A stretch of DNA of 64,000 nt from Syntrophobacter sp963666995 (GTDB taxonomy: Bacteria > Desulfobacterota > Syntrophobacteria > Syntrophobacterales > Syntrophobacteraceae). This document shows positions 35,167 through 43,858 of this stretch, one piece after another. The notes below the pieces were generated by a model, which did not search any database, was not told the DNA's origin, and worked only from the letters and a program-made list of their open reading frames with translations. The position numbers were made by a program, and so were the translations under genes. Location: contig OY762941.1 in NCBI GenBank assembly GCA_963666995.1, forward strand, positions 434,001 to 498,000, given 5' to 3'. Numbering within the stretch: position 1 is the stretch's first letter; each line of letters starts with the position of its first letter.

Positions 35167-36324
35167 ATGCAGAATTCGACTCACGATTTTTTTGCCAGAC
35201 ATGTTTTCGGCACACGGGAAGAGCTGGAAACCGGGGTCATTCGAAACCGCTCGATAGACTTATGGAGCCAAATAAGATTATTGCCGCTTGCCAGGGCAGC
35301 AGAGGATGGTCCCAACATAGACGCTCGTTCATTTTATATAGAAATGGTGCATGGAACAAAGGGCACCCGTTTCCAAGAATCTGTAATCGAACCGAACCGG
35401 CGCCTTATGGACAAGTTGGGAATCTCCGGGTTGCCCCTTTCGGACCTTGCTGGTCTTCCCTTTGGCAGTGCCGGCATCCAGATGGAGTTTACCCTCAAGA
35501 AACCTTACATCTCGCGGGATGACGCACCGTTTCACATCCTCGACAATCCTGTGCGAAAAGAGACAGTGTTCAAATTACCCATGATTTCATCCGCTAGTTG
35601 GAAAGGCAACCTGAGGTGGATGGCCGGCTATCTGGCGATTGAGAAGTGGCTTAATCCGGCGGCCCCCTTCCCCTCAACAGACACCGAGGAATCAACACCC
35701 CCAGGATGGGAGGAGGACCGGGCCGCGCTCTTTCTCCTTTTTGGGCCCGAGAATGATGCCACGAGTCGTTATTTCAACCGTGAAATCTCCACGCTGGTTG
35801 GCGGGACAGACGACACAGTGGCCGGTGACTTCAAGAGATTTCTCAAAAGGGTGACCCCATCTGGTGGGGACAACGAGGGTTTTCGGGGACGGCTGCACTT
35901 TTTCCCTACCTTTTTCGATGCCATCGACATCGAGATAATCAACCCGCACAACCGTCAGACCGGAGCGGGCGAACTGCCCGTTTACATCGAGGCGGTGCCG
36001 GCAGGAGCCACTGGGATATTCTCCCTCCTTTACGTCCCGACCGACCGCATGAACGAACCTTGCCCGACTGTTTTTCGCGAATTGATCAAGAAAGATTTGT
36101 CAATGATCGCCAGGGCATTGCGTTCTCTCATGTTGGAGTTCGGTTTCTCGGCAAAAAAGTCCAGTGGATACGGGGTAGTGCATGAGAAATTGAAAAATGG
36201 GTTTCTGCGCGTGAAATGGCCGCGTCCAAGGGGTTCTCAGAATGGCTCTGGCATGGTGGAAAAACCCTTCAGCAATTTTGGAGACCTGGAACGATTGGTT
36301 GGTACTATTTGGGGGCAGTCATGA
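35167..36324 (+). CDS. RAMP superfamily CRISPR protein, Cmr6-like
   Basis: The 385-residue protein begins at ATG 35167 after GGAG. It carries a Cas7-type insert region, FKLPMISSASWKGNLRW, and the segment GRLHFFPTFFDAIDIEIINP. The C-terminal glycine loop is LMLEFGFSAKKSSGYG, as in Cmr6 and Cmr4 proteins. It probably binds the 3' part of the crRNA in the effector. The assignment to Cmr6 is by motif and by elimination, because cmr1, cmr4 and cmr5 are present. Its stop overlaps the cas10 start in ATGA. Confidence 0.75.
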   Translation: MQNSTHDFFARHVFGTREELETGVIRNRSIDLWSQIRLLPLARAAEDGPNIDARSFYIEMVHGTKGTRFQESVIEPNRRLMDKLGISGLPLSDLAGLPFGSAGIQMEFTLKKPYISRDDAPFHILDNPVRKETVFKLPMISSASWKGNLRWMAGYLAIEKWLNPAAPFPSTDTEESTPPGWEEDRAALFLLFGPENDATSRYFNREISTLVGGTDDTVAGDFKRFLKRVTPSGGDNEGFRGRLHFFPTFFDAIDIEIINPHNRQTGAGELPVYIEAVPAGATGIFSLLYVPTDRMNEPCPTVFRELIKKDLSMIARALRSLMLEFGFSAKKSSGYGVVHEKLKNGFLRVKWPRPRGSQNGSGMVEKPFSNFGDLERLVGTIWGQS

Positions 36325-39300
36325 CAGAATCCGCCAAACGGAATCTCGACAGCATCACCGATGGTGAAAAGCGTCTCATCCTATGGGCTGAAATAGGGGC
36401 TTTGCTTCACGACATAGGGAAGTTGAGCGATATATTCCTCGAATATCGAACCCGCTGGCAGGATAACCTGGACGTGATGCCATCCGAAGCCGCCGCGTTC
36501 TTTGGAGCCAAGTGGGATTACACAAACGATCCGCACGACCCTCACATTGCCTCCAGCAAGAAGTTTCTGGATTTTGACGAAGAGTATGGCGTTCTCAAGG
36601 AATTCCCTGACCTTGCAAAGTTCTTCAAATCGAAGAGTTTCAAAGACTTGCTTGAGGGCTTTCCTATCGACATCAGCATAAAGGATTTGATCGACGAGCA
36701 TACCAATGAAAATGCGAAACACCTTCTAAAAATCCTGATGGTAAGCGATCAGAAGGATACTGCTGAAAACAGGAACGATCCACTGAAATGTTGCGAGCAA
36801 GACAGCTTGCCTGTCAAGAAATCCTCCCCCTTCGGCTGCGAATCCGAGCAGAGTTCGTCCCCGGAAGCCTCAAGACGGAAGCTCTACTCAGATCTTGATA
36901 ATTTGCTCCCCGATTACCTGGCTGCCCTTAAAGAAGCGGAGGCGTTCTCCTCGTTGTTGGGAAAAACAATGCCTCTCCGTGAGAATGTGCTTCAGGCGTT
37001 CAAGAATGCATATTCCAACGGCATCAGCGACACATGCAGGCCGGCGAACGACGTCAGTCTCTGGGACCATGCCTATGGCACGGCCTGCCTTTTCAAGGCG
37101 TTCGTTGCCCATGTGGCCTATACATGTGATCTGTCAGACCCTTCCATGTCCCTGAAGGAAAAGTTCAGGGGCGTCGAAGAATACGGCGCAACGGAGTTTA
37201 GACGCGGCCGCTTTGCGCTCCTCGGATTTGGCTGGGATGGTCTGAGCTATATCGAAAAAGGCGAGAAGATAGGTGACAGTGTAGGCCGCGCGAGGATACT
37301 GGAAGAACTGAAGCAGGAACTTCGCTCTCTCGTTGAAGTCAGATATTGTCTGGGCAATCATGTTTATGCGGATGAAAACGGCATTTGTTTTCTCATCCCG
37401 CAGTTGAAGGGCGGTGAAGGTACCGGGCTTGATTATCCTCCCGAGTTGGAGAAGCTCATCAATGAGGCAAGAAGCAAAGCGCAAGCGGTTGCATGCGGCG
37501 AACTGCCGATCTATTCGATGGCGACGCCTACGACTGAATATCTCAATGGGATCGTTTCCTTGATAGATAATCTCAGGAAGAAGTGGTCTGTTCCGTGGAA
37601 CCACGAGCAGGCATCCAGCGCTTTTAAAGGATGGCACAACTCTAAGGAAATGGTAGTCTGCCCAGTCTGTCGGCTACGCCCTACCCGCGACCGGCAGAGC
37701 GCCGTGTGCAAGCAATGCGGAGATATTCGCAGATCTGCCCGCACCGGACGATCGAGTGAGGAAACCGTCTTCACTGGAGAGATCGTGGGTGAGAAGAGCG
37801 AAAACCTCAGCCGGAAGGCGGCACTTATCGTCGGTCGTTTCGAACTGCGGGAATGGCTCAACGGAAGGATGCTCTACAGCATTTTTGTGAAAGAAGGGAA
37901 GATGCTGGAGCGAGAAGCAAATCGAATCCCCGAAATGCAAGGCCTGGAGAGCAAGAGTGATTTTACCGAGCTGTGCGATGCTGCCAAAAGGATCAAAGAG
38001 GCTGTAGCAGAACACAAGAAAAAGACAGGAAGTGACCAAGCCGATCACTCCTTCATCGACGGGGCCGTCCAATGCATGGCAGGCGAGAGGTCGTCCGCAT
38101 GGGGCGATTCCAGTCTGAAAGCGTTCAGGAAACTCTACTTTCCTTACCTCGATCAGGCACGTATTGAATCCCTTAAAGGATTCCTCAACACACTCGGTGC
38201 GGATGTCTACGATCATGATACAATAAACTTGGCAAATTTCCTTTGCACTCAAAATCATACCCCATCGAGACTTCTTGCCGTATGGAACGAAACCAAAGCG
38301 TTCTTTGAAGACATCCATTCACGCCTTCCCGGGTTTATGGAAGAGAGGGGATTCTTTCTCAAACATCGGGCGAGCCTGGTCTTTAGAGAGGGGGCATCAA
38401 TACCGTTGCGGATTAAGCAGTGGGAAATGGGCGGCGTGGTGGAGTTGAGTCTCGAAGGGGGCGAGCGAATCGAGGTGGTCCGGGCCGACAATAAAATTCT
38501 GACCGTCAACAACCCCTTCAGTTCGGGATTGGTCAGGAAGTTTCAGGGCCGAAAAGTCGTGCTGGTGGAAGGGGAATCTATCGGAGGCGATGGCAGTAAG
38601 GCAATACCGGTCGACTGGGTGATTGATCGAATTGAGGACGGCGGTGAAGGCTATTTTCCATATCGCTCGCTACTCGTGTCCCCCATTGTGTTTATGACTG
38701 TCGTTCCGGGAGGAGCTGCCCTCGAGTTGGCGCAGGAAATCAGCGCTAAATACGAAAAGCATTTTTGCAAAGTCAAAGGCAGGCTTCCCTTCTCACTTGG
38801 CCTCATTTTCTTTCAAGAACATACCCCCATGTTTGCCGTTCTCGATGCTGGAAAGCGGATGATCCGGAACTTCGAGCAACTGCATGCGTCACCCCCCGTC
38901 GCCTTTAAGGTTACGGAGTCTTCTTCCCAGGCTCCTTCGCCATCTTTCCTTCTCAAACAAATCGACGGCCCGGTGGCCGAGTTCCCCGCCCAGTTCACCG
39001 CGAACGTTACGGATGATCCCCATTACCCTTACGTCCCGTTGAAGCCGCTCGTCAAGACAGCGGGTAAACCACAGGGAGCTTTCCCTCAGCCTGAGGAAAG
39101 GGCAAGCTTCTTCCCCACACTTGCAGGAAACCTGCTCCATTTCAGCAAAGTTCACCCCGGCGATCTCATCCTTGTCAGGCCTAACTATTTCGACATTCTT
39201 TTTCTCGATTCAACCACGCGGCGCTTTGATGTTCTTCTCGCCCCGGGCCAACTTAAGAGACCTGGATCGGGACCACATACAGGCATCTTTCCATGCTGCC

Positions 39301-39641
39301 TGGATGAATTGCCCGAGATCATGGGCCTCTGGCGCATCTTGGAAAGGAGCCGGATCTCCGATACCGGTCTAAGAGGCATTGAGTCCTTGCTCGCGAGCAA
39401 ACTCGGCGAATGGGCGGAAAAAGGCGGCGATGCTCACCTGCGGGAGGATGAAGTCTGGCGCAGGATGGTGCGCAGCACTCTCGCTCGAAGCTTCCCGCTT
39501 GACAAAGTTCGAACATCAGTGGAGCGAGCTGTCCTGAGCGGCCTATTTTTCGATGTCATGGAAGTCTATCTTCGCATCTTAAAGAAACGCGTCGCAAATA
39601 CGAGGGAGGAAACGCAATGCCAGATCACGATGGTTTCATAA
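36321..39641 (+). CDS. cas10: Cas10-type large subunit with HD motif but no GGDD (Csx11/Cmr2-like)
   Basis: ATG 36321 overlaps the previous stop codon in ATGA. The 1106-residue protein has an HD nuclease motif LLHDIGKLSD (His30, Asp31) and a zinc finger with Cys447, Cys450, Cys463 and Cys466. It has palm-like segments, including HVYADENGICFLIP (about residue 350). No GGDD or GGDE occurs anywhere. Where the cyclase motif is expected (about residues 780-800), the text is LLVSPIVFMTVVPGGAALE. DNA cleavage by the HD domain may remain, while cyclic oligoadenylate synthesis is probably lost. Overall it resembles the Csx11 branch of Cas10. Confidence 0.85.
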   Translation: MTESAKRNLDSITDGEKRLILWAEIGALLHDIGKLSDIFLEYRTRWQDNLDVMPSEAAAFFGAKWDYTNDPHDPHIASSKKFLDFDEEYGVLKEFPDLAKFFKSKSFKDLLEGFPIDISIKDLIDEHTNENAKHLLKILMVSDQKDTAENRNDPLKCCEQDSLPVKKSSPFGCESEQSSSPEASRRKLYSDLDNLLPDYLAALKEAEAFSSLLGKTMPLRENVLQAFKNAYSNGISDTCRPANDVSLWDHAYGTACLFKAFVAHVAYTCDLSDPSMSLKEKFRGVEEYGATEFRRGRFALLGFGWDGLSYIEKGEKIGDSVGRARILEELKQELRSLVEVRYCLGNHVYADENGICFLIPQLKGGEGTGLDYPPELEKLINEARSKAQAVACGELPIYSMATPTTEYLNGIVSLIDNLRKKWSVPWNHEQASSAFKGWHNSKEMVVCPVCRLRPTRDRQSAVCKQCGDIRRSARTGRSSEETVFTGEIVGEKSENLSRKAALIVGRFELREWLNGRMLYSIFVKEGKMLEREANRIPEMQGLESKSDFTELCDAAKRIKEAVAEHKKKTGSDQADHSFIDGAVQCMAGERSSAWGDSSLKAFRKLYFPYLDQARIESLKGFLNTLGADVYDHDTINLANFLCTQNHTPSRLLAVWNETKAFFEDIHSRLPGFMEERGFFLKHRASLVFREGASIPLRIKQWEMGGVVELSLEGGERIEVVRADNKILTVNNPFSSGLVRKFQGRKVVLVEGESIGGDGSKAIPVDWVIDRIEDGGEGYFPYRSLLVSPIVFMTVVPGGAALELAQEISAKYEKHFCKVKGRLPFSLGLIFFQEHTPMFAVLDAGKRMIRNFEQLHASPPVAFKVTESSSQAPSPSFLLKQIDGPVAEFPAQFTANVTDDPHYPYVPLKPLVKTAGKPQGAFPQPEERASFFPTLAGNLLHFSKVHPGDLILVRPNYFDILFLDSTTRRFDVLLAPGQLKRPGSGPHTGIFPCCLDELPEIMGLWRILERSRISDTGLRGIESLLASKLGEWAEKGGDAHLREDEVWRRMVRSTLARSFPLDKVRTSVERAVLSGLFFDVMEVYLRILKKRVANTREETQCQITMVS

Positions 39642-40687
39642 AAGTAAAAAATTACATCATAATGGCTATTGAACCAGTCCATGTCGGAGCTGGGGGCTAT
39701 CGTCTGGGGAGAGTGGACAACACGATCATCCGCGAGCCGGCTACCGGGCTTCCCAAGTTGCCCGGGACAAGTCTTGCCGGAGTTGTAAGGACTTACACGG
39801 CCATGGCGGTTGACGATGAAAACCCCGGCAACATGAGGGAGTACAAGTTCCGAAGGCCTGTTCCGAGGATCGGTGCCGACGAAAAAGAACAGAAAGATGA
39901 TAAAGGAAACTTGATCTTTGATTATGTTTCCTGCACGGGCAAAGGCGGCAGTGAGGGGGAAGAGCATTGCGGCCAGCCCGACTGCCCAATTTGCGTGCCC
40001 TTCGGTTTTTCCAAGAAGAAGAGCAGCTTCCAGGGGTTGGTATCTTTTTCCGATGCCCACATCCTCTTATTCCCGGTGAATTCAATGAAGGGACCAGTCT
40101 GGATTTCGGCCTTGCAACCGCTGCGGCAATTTATGGAGGACAATGACTTTGAGGGTGTGGAGAATCCATCAGTCGTGCTGCCGCCCCCCGAAGAGATGCA
40201 GGGAGAAAGTACTCAAATCGTTACAGACCTGGTTGGCAAAGGCGAATCGATGAATCTGGGATGGCTCCTTTTCGAAAATCGGGAAAAAAAGCAGCCTGTT
40301 GCTTTCGACAATCAATCCTTTAAGTCAGTACCGTCAGAGATCCTCAAGCGAACGGTTCTCGTGAGCGACCAGATTTTTTCACGCCTTGTGAATGATAACC
40401 TTGAAGTCCGCACATCCGTTGCCATAGACCCGGCCACCGGTGCCGCCGAAGATGGGGCTCTCTACACTTATGAAGCATTGCCTCGGGGTACAGTTCTCTG
40501 GTTCCCTGCCCGGTACCTTAGTCCTGATAAGTTCCAAGTGGAGGGCCGGGATATTCCGCTCACATCGGCCAAGATTCAGGAAAAGGTGGAAAAGGGCATC
40601 GGGCTCATGGAAATTCTCGGAGTGGGCGGGAAAGGCACCCGTGGTATGGGGCGTGTCAGGTGTCTCAACATGGCTAATGGGGGTTAG
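39617..40687 (+). CDS. cmr4: Type III RAMP backbone protein Cmr4
   Basis: Cmr4 (Cas7) forms the filament along crRNA and cuts target RNA. The 356-residue protein has the family start VHVGAGGYRLGRVDNTIIR, EPATGLPKLPGTSLAGVVR, a cysteine-containing loop CGQPDCPICVPFGF, and the glycine loop EILGVGGKGTRGMGRVR at the end. ATG 39617 follows GGGAGGAAACGC and lies inside the last codons of cas10, indicating coupling. An acidic residue in the VDNTI segment could be the target-RNA cleavage aspartate. Confidence 0.87.
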   Translation: MPDHDGFIKVKNYIIMAIEPVHVGAGGYRLGRVDNTIIREPATGLPKLPGTSLAGVVRTYTAMAVDDENPGNMREYKFRRPVPRIGADEKEQKDDKGNLIFDYVSCTGKGGSEGEEHCGQPDCPICVPFGFSKKKSSFQGLVSFSDAHILLFPVNSMKGPVWISALQPLRQFMEDNDFEGVENPSVVLPPPEEMQGESTQIVTDLVGKGESMNLGWLLFENREKKQPVAFDNQSFKSVPSEILKRTVLVSDQIFSRLVNDNLEVRTSVAIDPATGAAEDGALYTYEALPRGTVLWFPARYLSPDKFQVEGRDIPLTSAKIQEKVEKGIGLMEILGVGGKGTRGMGRVRCLNMANGG

Positions 40688-40690
40688 AAG

Positions 40691-41113
40691 ATGGCAGACC
40701 TAGTGAATCTCGATTATCTATGTGCCGAAAAGGCTGGCCGGCTGGTGGACAAATTCCTGAGCGGCGGTTTGCCGGTAATAGTTGCGAGGAACCATGTCCA
40801 GAACTCCATGGGAGTGCTCCAGGAAGACGGTCTCTATGCTTTCAGCGTCTATCAGGTATACCGCAAAGGGAAAGGGGGTGAATCTCTGGAGGCACTCGTC
40901 TCAGAGCTCCTGCTTGACACCCGTGTTTCATCGCTCTTTTTCTCAGCGCATAATCCCCCGGCGCAATCCCAAAGCAGCGGCCCTGGACTCATGATGAGAC
41001 TCACCGCACAGTCTCTGGACCGTATTTTTATGGCCAAGGATCTTATCATGCGTGTCCTTGTGTATGCCTACTATCACCTTCGATCAATTAAGCCTGAGGA
41101 GGGTGATGCATGA
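40691..41113 (+). CDS. cmr5: Type III small subunit Cmr5 (Cas11)
   Basis: The 140-residue, mostly helical protein fits Cmr5/Cas11, the small subunit that lines the effector opposite the Cas7 filament and holds the target strand. Helical stretches include LCAEKAGRLVDKFLSG and FMAKDLIMRVLVYAYYHLR. Size and position between cmr4 and a RAMP gene support the call more than any sharp motif. It starts three bases after cmr4 and ends in ATGA overlapping the next start. Confidence 0.78.
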   Translation: MADLVNLDYLCAEKAGRLVDKFLSGGLPVIVARNHVQNSMGVLQEDGLYAFSVYQVYRKGKGGESLEALVSELLLDTRVSSLFFSAHNPPAQSQSSGPGLMMRLTAQSLDRIFMAKDLIMRVLVYAYYHLRSIKPEEGDA

Positions 41114-42066
41114 ACTGGTCTTGGTACGAGTTGCGTTACAGGGCTCTGTCCCCTCTGCACATCGGGTACCATACCCTTGCAACAGTGCAGAGAACGCGGC
41201 CTTACGTCACGGGTCGTGCCATGTGGGGAGCGGTCACCAGCCGCCTCGCTCAGATTCTGGCAGAAGGCGGCAAGCCAGACTACAAGAAGGTGGATCGGGA
41301 GGTCCACCAAGCCTTGTTGTTCACCTACCTCTTCCCGTGCCTTGGTCTCGAGGCGAAGCCCCTCATCCCATGGTTTCCGAGTGGGGAAAAAGGTTGCGAA
41401 CCCTGCTTTTATTCAAAAGGGCTCGGGAACATTCAGGAGACTTCGATGTGCGCCCGCGAGTTCGAGCGAAGATTCATTTATGTTACGGGGCAGACGGCCG
41501 TTGCTCAAGCCACACAGACCGCCTTGGATGGGAGCCTCCACGAGACTGAATTCCTGGCTCACCAAGTCCTGAACTCCAATGGGTTTATCACTCCTGTTAC
41601 CTTTTTCGGGTACCTGGGAGTACATGCGAACTTCCCTCATGTGGATGTTCTATTGAAAGCGATTCGGGAGTTAACGGTGGGGGGCGAGCGAAGCTACGGG
41701 TGCGGCCGTCTTCGACTTGCTTCGCCTGATGAGCCTCGGCGCCTCGAAGGACACGAAAAGCTGTTTGACTGGGGCGCTTTCGATGCTGACTCCGCAACAG
41801 TCGTCTGGCCGACAGAAGTGCCTGTGCCCGCTCATGTGGTAATCTGCGACGGCGTGCCGATTTCAGGGGATATTGAGCCATTTCTGGGGCGGGAGACCGC
41901 CGGCGAGGGGCCTGGTAAGCACATCAGTGTCATGAACCCTTGCTGGGTTCCGGGATCTGTGATTTCCTCCAAATCGCCTGCGAGACCCTTCACGATCGGA
42001 GACCATGGCATCTGGAAGGTGAGCTCAACAAAGGGGCCTGGCGATGGCGGCATATGTGCAGAGTGA
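41110..42066 (+). CDS. RAMP superfamily CRISPR protein, Cas5/Cmr3-like
   Basis: The 318-residue protein opens with ELRYRALSPLHIGYHTL and a RPYVTGRAMWGAVTSRL segment, a RAMP beginning. It has a glycine loop LTVGGERSYGCGRLRL near residue 195, as in Cas5-type proteins that hold the 5' handle of crRNA. By elimination it takes the Cmr3 or Csx10 position of the complex. The start overlaps the cmr5 stop by four bases, and its end overlaps the next gene by 23 bases. Family assignment beyond RAMP is tentative. Confidence 0.72.
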   Translation: MNWSWYELRYRALSPLHIGYHTLATVQRTRPYVTGRAMWGAVTSRLAQILAEGGKPDYKKVDREVHQALLFTYLFPCLGLEAKPLIPWFPSGEKGCEPCFYSKGLGNIQETSMCAREFERRFIYVTGQTAVAQATQTALDGSLHETEFLAHQVLNSNGFITPVTFFGYLGVHANFPHVDVLLKAIRELTVGGERSYGCGRLRLASPDEPRRLEGHEKLFDWGAFDADSATVVWPTEVPVPAHVVICDGVPISGDIEPFLGRETAGEGPGKHISVMNPCWVPGSVISSKSPARPFTIGDHGIWKVSSTKGPGDGGICAE

Positions 42067-42811
42067 TAGGAATCTATTCCGGGACCTGATCCTCGGATTG
42101 GCGGCAAATCTTATCATACTGGCTCTGACTCCCGTCATTCCGAGTGGGTACGGGCTTATTGCCTGGGGAATGATCACCGCCACATGTCTGTTCCTTGCCT
42201 ACATGATCGCCGTTAAATACAGGCGCCTCATAAAGCTCATCAGGGCCGGCGGCACCGGATATTATTACAGTTTTGACATCGAATCGAATTATGACGTTCT
42301 TAAGAGCGCAGGGAACGAGTTCTGTTACCTTGGAATCAGCGGCAACTCGATCCTGGAGTTATTCCGACGGTACATCAGTGAGAACCGGGGTCTCGGCCGG
42401 TATCGTTTCCTATTGATGAATCCCGACGCGTCGAGTCTCCGGCGGCAGGTCGCTTTCGAAAAGGGGGTTGGGCTCGACGTTGATCTGCAATCCCTGAACG
42501 AAATGCTGACAGGGGCGATCGAATCCGAAGTGGCGGCGGCGCGCAAGGCTATCCGAGGCGCAATTGAAGTGCTCAGGAGCCTGCATTTATACCGGGAAGG
42601 CAAACTGGAAATCCGTCTTTATGATGCGTTCATCCCCTGGTGGATGCACATCGTTGACAATAGGACCATCTACCTGGGTGTTCTCGAAAAGGGGAAAAGG
42701 GGATTGGGGTGTCCGGTAATGACCCTCACCAGGCACCCGGAATTTGCTTCCCCCTTCGATCCCTTTAAGAACACCTGGGATAACATGTGGGCCAACGGGA
42801 CAAACGTCTGA
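42044..42811 (+). CDS. Two-TM protein with degenerate PLD-like domain, CRISPR-linked
   Basis: The 255-residue protein has two N-terminal membrane helices (about residues 12-33 and 37-57), then a basic stretch KYRRLIKLIR facing the cytoplasm. From residue 70 the sequence FCYLGISGNSILELFRRYI and RFLLMNPDASSLR resembles phospholipase-D-like domains. The late segment RLYDAFIPWWMHIVDNRTIYLG matches their second motif, but a full HKD triad is absent. It overlaps the RAMP gene by 23 bases, so it belongs to the same operon. A membrane effector or anchor for the type III complex is inferred; no catalytic activity can be assigned. Confidence 0.75.
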   Translation: MAAYVQSDRNLFRDLILGLAANLIILALTPVIPSGYGLIAWGMITATCLFLAYMIAVKYRRLIKLIRAGGTGYYYSFDIESNYDVLKSAGNEFCYLGISGNSILELFRRYISENRGLGRYRFLLMNPDASSLRRQVAFEKGVGLDVDLQSLNEMLTGAIESEVAAARKAIRGAIEVLRSLHLYREGKLEIRLYDAFIPWWMHIVDNRTIYLGVLEKGKRGLGCPVMTLTRHPEFASPFDPFKNTWDNMWANGTNV

Positions 42812-42912
42812 ATCCCGCTCCCCCGGCGAAGATTATCTTCCGGACCGTTGCGAAGACGCACTGTGGTCTCGACGGCTTTGGCCCCATGACGATCCGAGGA
42901 CAAAGGTGAAGA

Positions 42913-43845
42913 GTGATAGCTGATGTGATGGAGACCGGCAATCTGCACTCTGCTTTCAGGCGCGTTGAAGCCTCTCACGGAATGGCGGGTGTGGACGGGG
43001 TGACGGTTGCCTCCTATGAACGGGAGCTGTCCTGGAACCTGGCGGCGTTGCGGGCGGAACTTGAGGATGGGCGCTACAGGCCGCTGCCGCTCCTCCGGTT
43101 TCTGGTGGCGAAGCCTGACGGCTCACCCCGCGCCCTTTGCGTCCCCTCGGTTCGGGACAGGGTGGCTCAGGCCGCTGTCTTGAATGTGGTTGAACCCCTC
43201 TTTGAGGCGCAGTTTGAAGACGTGAGTTTTGCGTACCGGAAGGGCCGCTCGGTCAAGCAGGCGGCATACCGTATAAAGGAACTCCGGGACAAAGGGTACC
43301 GCTACGTCGTGGATGCGGACATAGATGCTTTTTTCGATAATATCGACCACGACATTCTGACCGCAAGAGTAGCCGATATCGTCCCAAGTCCCGAGCTGTT
43401 CCGGCTAATTTGCCTCTGGGTTAAGGCCGAAGTTTATGACGGCGGGAAAGTTTTCGTTCCGGAAAAAGGGATTCCCCAGGGTTCGGTCATCGCCCCGATT
43501 CTCGCAAACCTTTTTCTCGACCGGTTCGATGAGGCTCTCATGGCGCGAGGCTGCCGGTTGGTTCGGTATTCAGATGATTTCATTGTGCTCGCTAAAACGC
43601 AGGCGGAAGCGGAATCCGCCCTGCGGCGCACAACCGGGATCCTGAGGGTCCTCAAACTCGCCCTGGATGAGGAGGATACCGCAATCACCGATTTTGACAG
43701 GGGTTTTAAATATCTGGGGCTGACTTTCCTCGGGGATTCCATTTTCGCCCCGTTCGATCGCCCGCCCAGGGAGAGGCGTGTCCTCTACATGCCGCCTCCA
43801 TTCGATCTTGACGGGTACAGGGCCGGGAAGCGGACCTGGCCGTAA
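42913..43845 (+). CDS. Stand-alone CRISPR-associated reverse transcriptase
   Basis: The 310-residue protein starts at GTG 42913 after AAAGG. It shows reverse transcriptase blocks in order: VDADIDAFFDNIDHD (Asp134-138 region), GIPQGSVIAPILANLFLD, and the catalytic RYSDD (Tyr219-Asp222), then GFKYLGLTFLG. The palm resembles group II intron RTs, but no maturase X or HNH domain follows. The gene ends 13 bases before cas1 and is not fused to it. Such RTs convert RNA to DNA for spacer capture by Cas1-Cas2. It has no intron structure around it, so it is a domesticated enzyme. Confidence 0.92.
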   Translation: MIADVMETGNLHSAFRRVEASHGMAGVDGVTVASYERELSWNLAALRAELEDGRYRPLPLLRFLVAKPDGSPRALCVPSVRDRVAQAAVLNVVEPLFEAQFEDVSFAYRKGRSVKQAAYRIKELRDKGYRYVVDADIDAFFDNIDHDILTARVADIVPSPELFRLICLWVKAEVYDGGKVFVPEKGIPQGSVIAPILANLFLDRFDEALMARGCRLVRYSDDFIVLAKTQAEAESALRRTTGILRVLKLALDEEDTAITDFDRGFKYLGLTFLGDSIFAPFDRPPRERRVLYMPPPFDLDGYRAGKRTWP

Positions 43846-43858
43846 GGGGGGGTATGAC

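Noticed and set aside
36321..42066. Single-protein type III-E (gRAMP/Cas7-11) system
   Set aside because: The RAMPs, the small subunit and Cas10 are separate genes, so this is a multi-subunit type III locus.
42913..43845. Group II intron carrying the reverse transcriptase
   Set aside because: The protein ends soon after the RT thumb, has no maturase or HNH domain, and sits between operon genes without intron RNA features.
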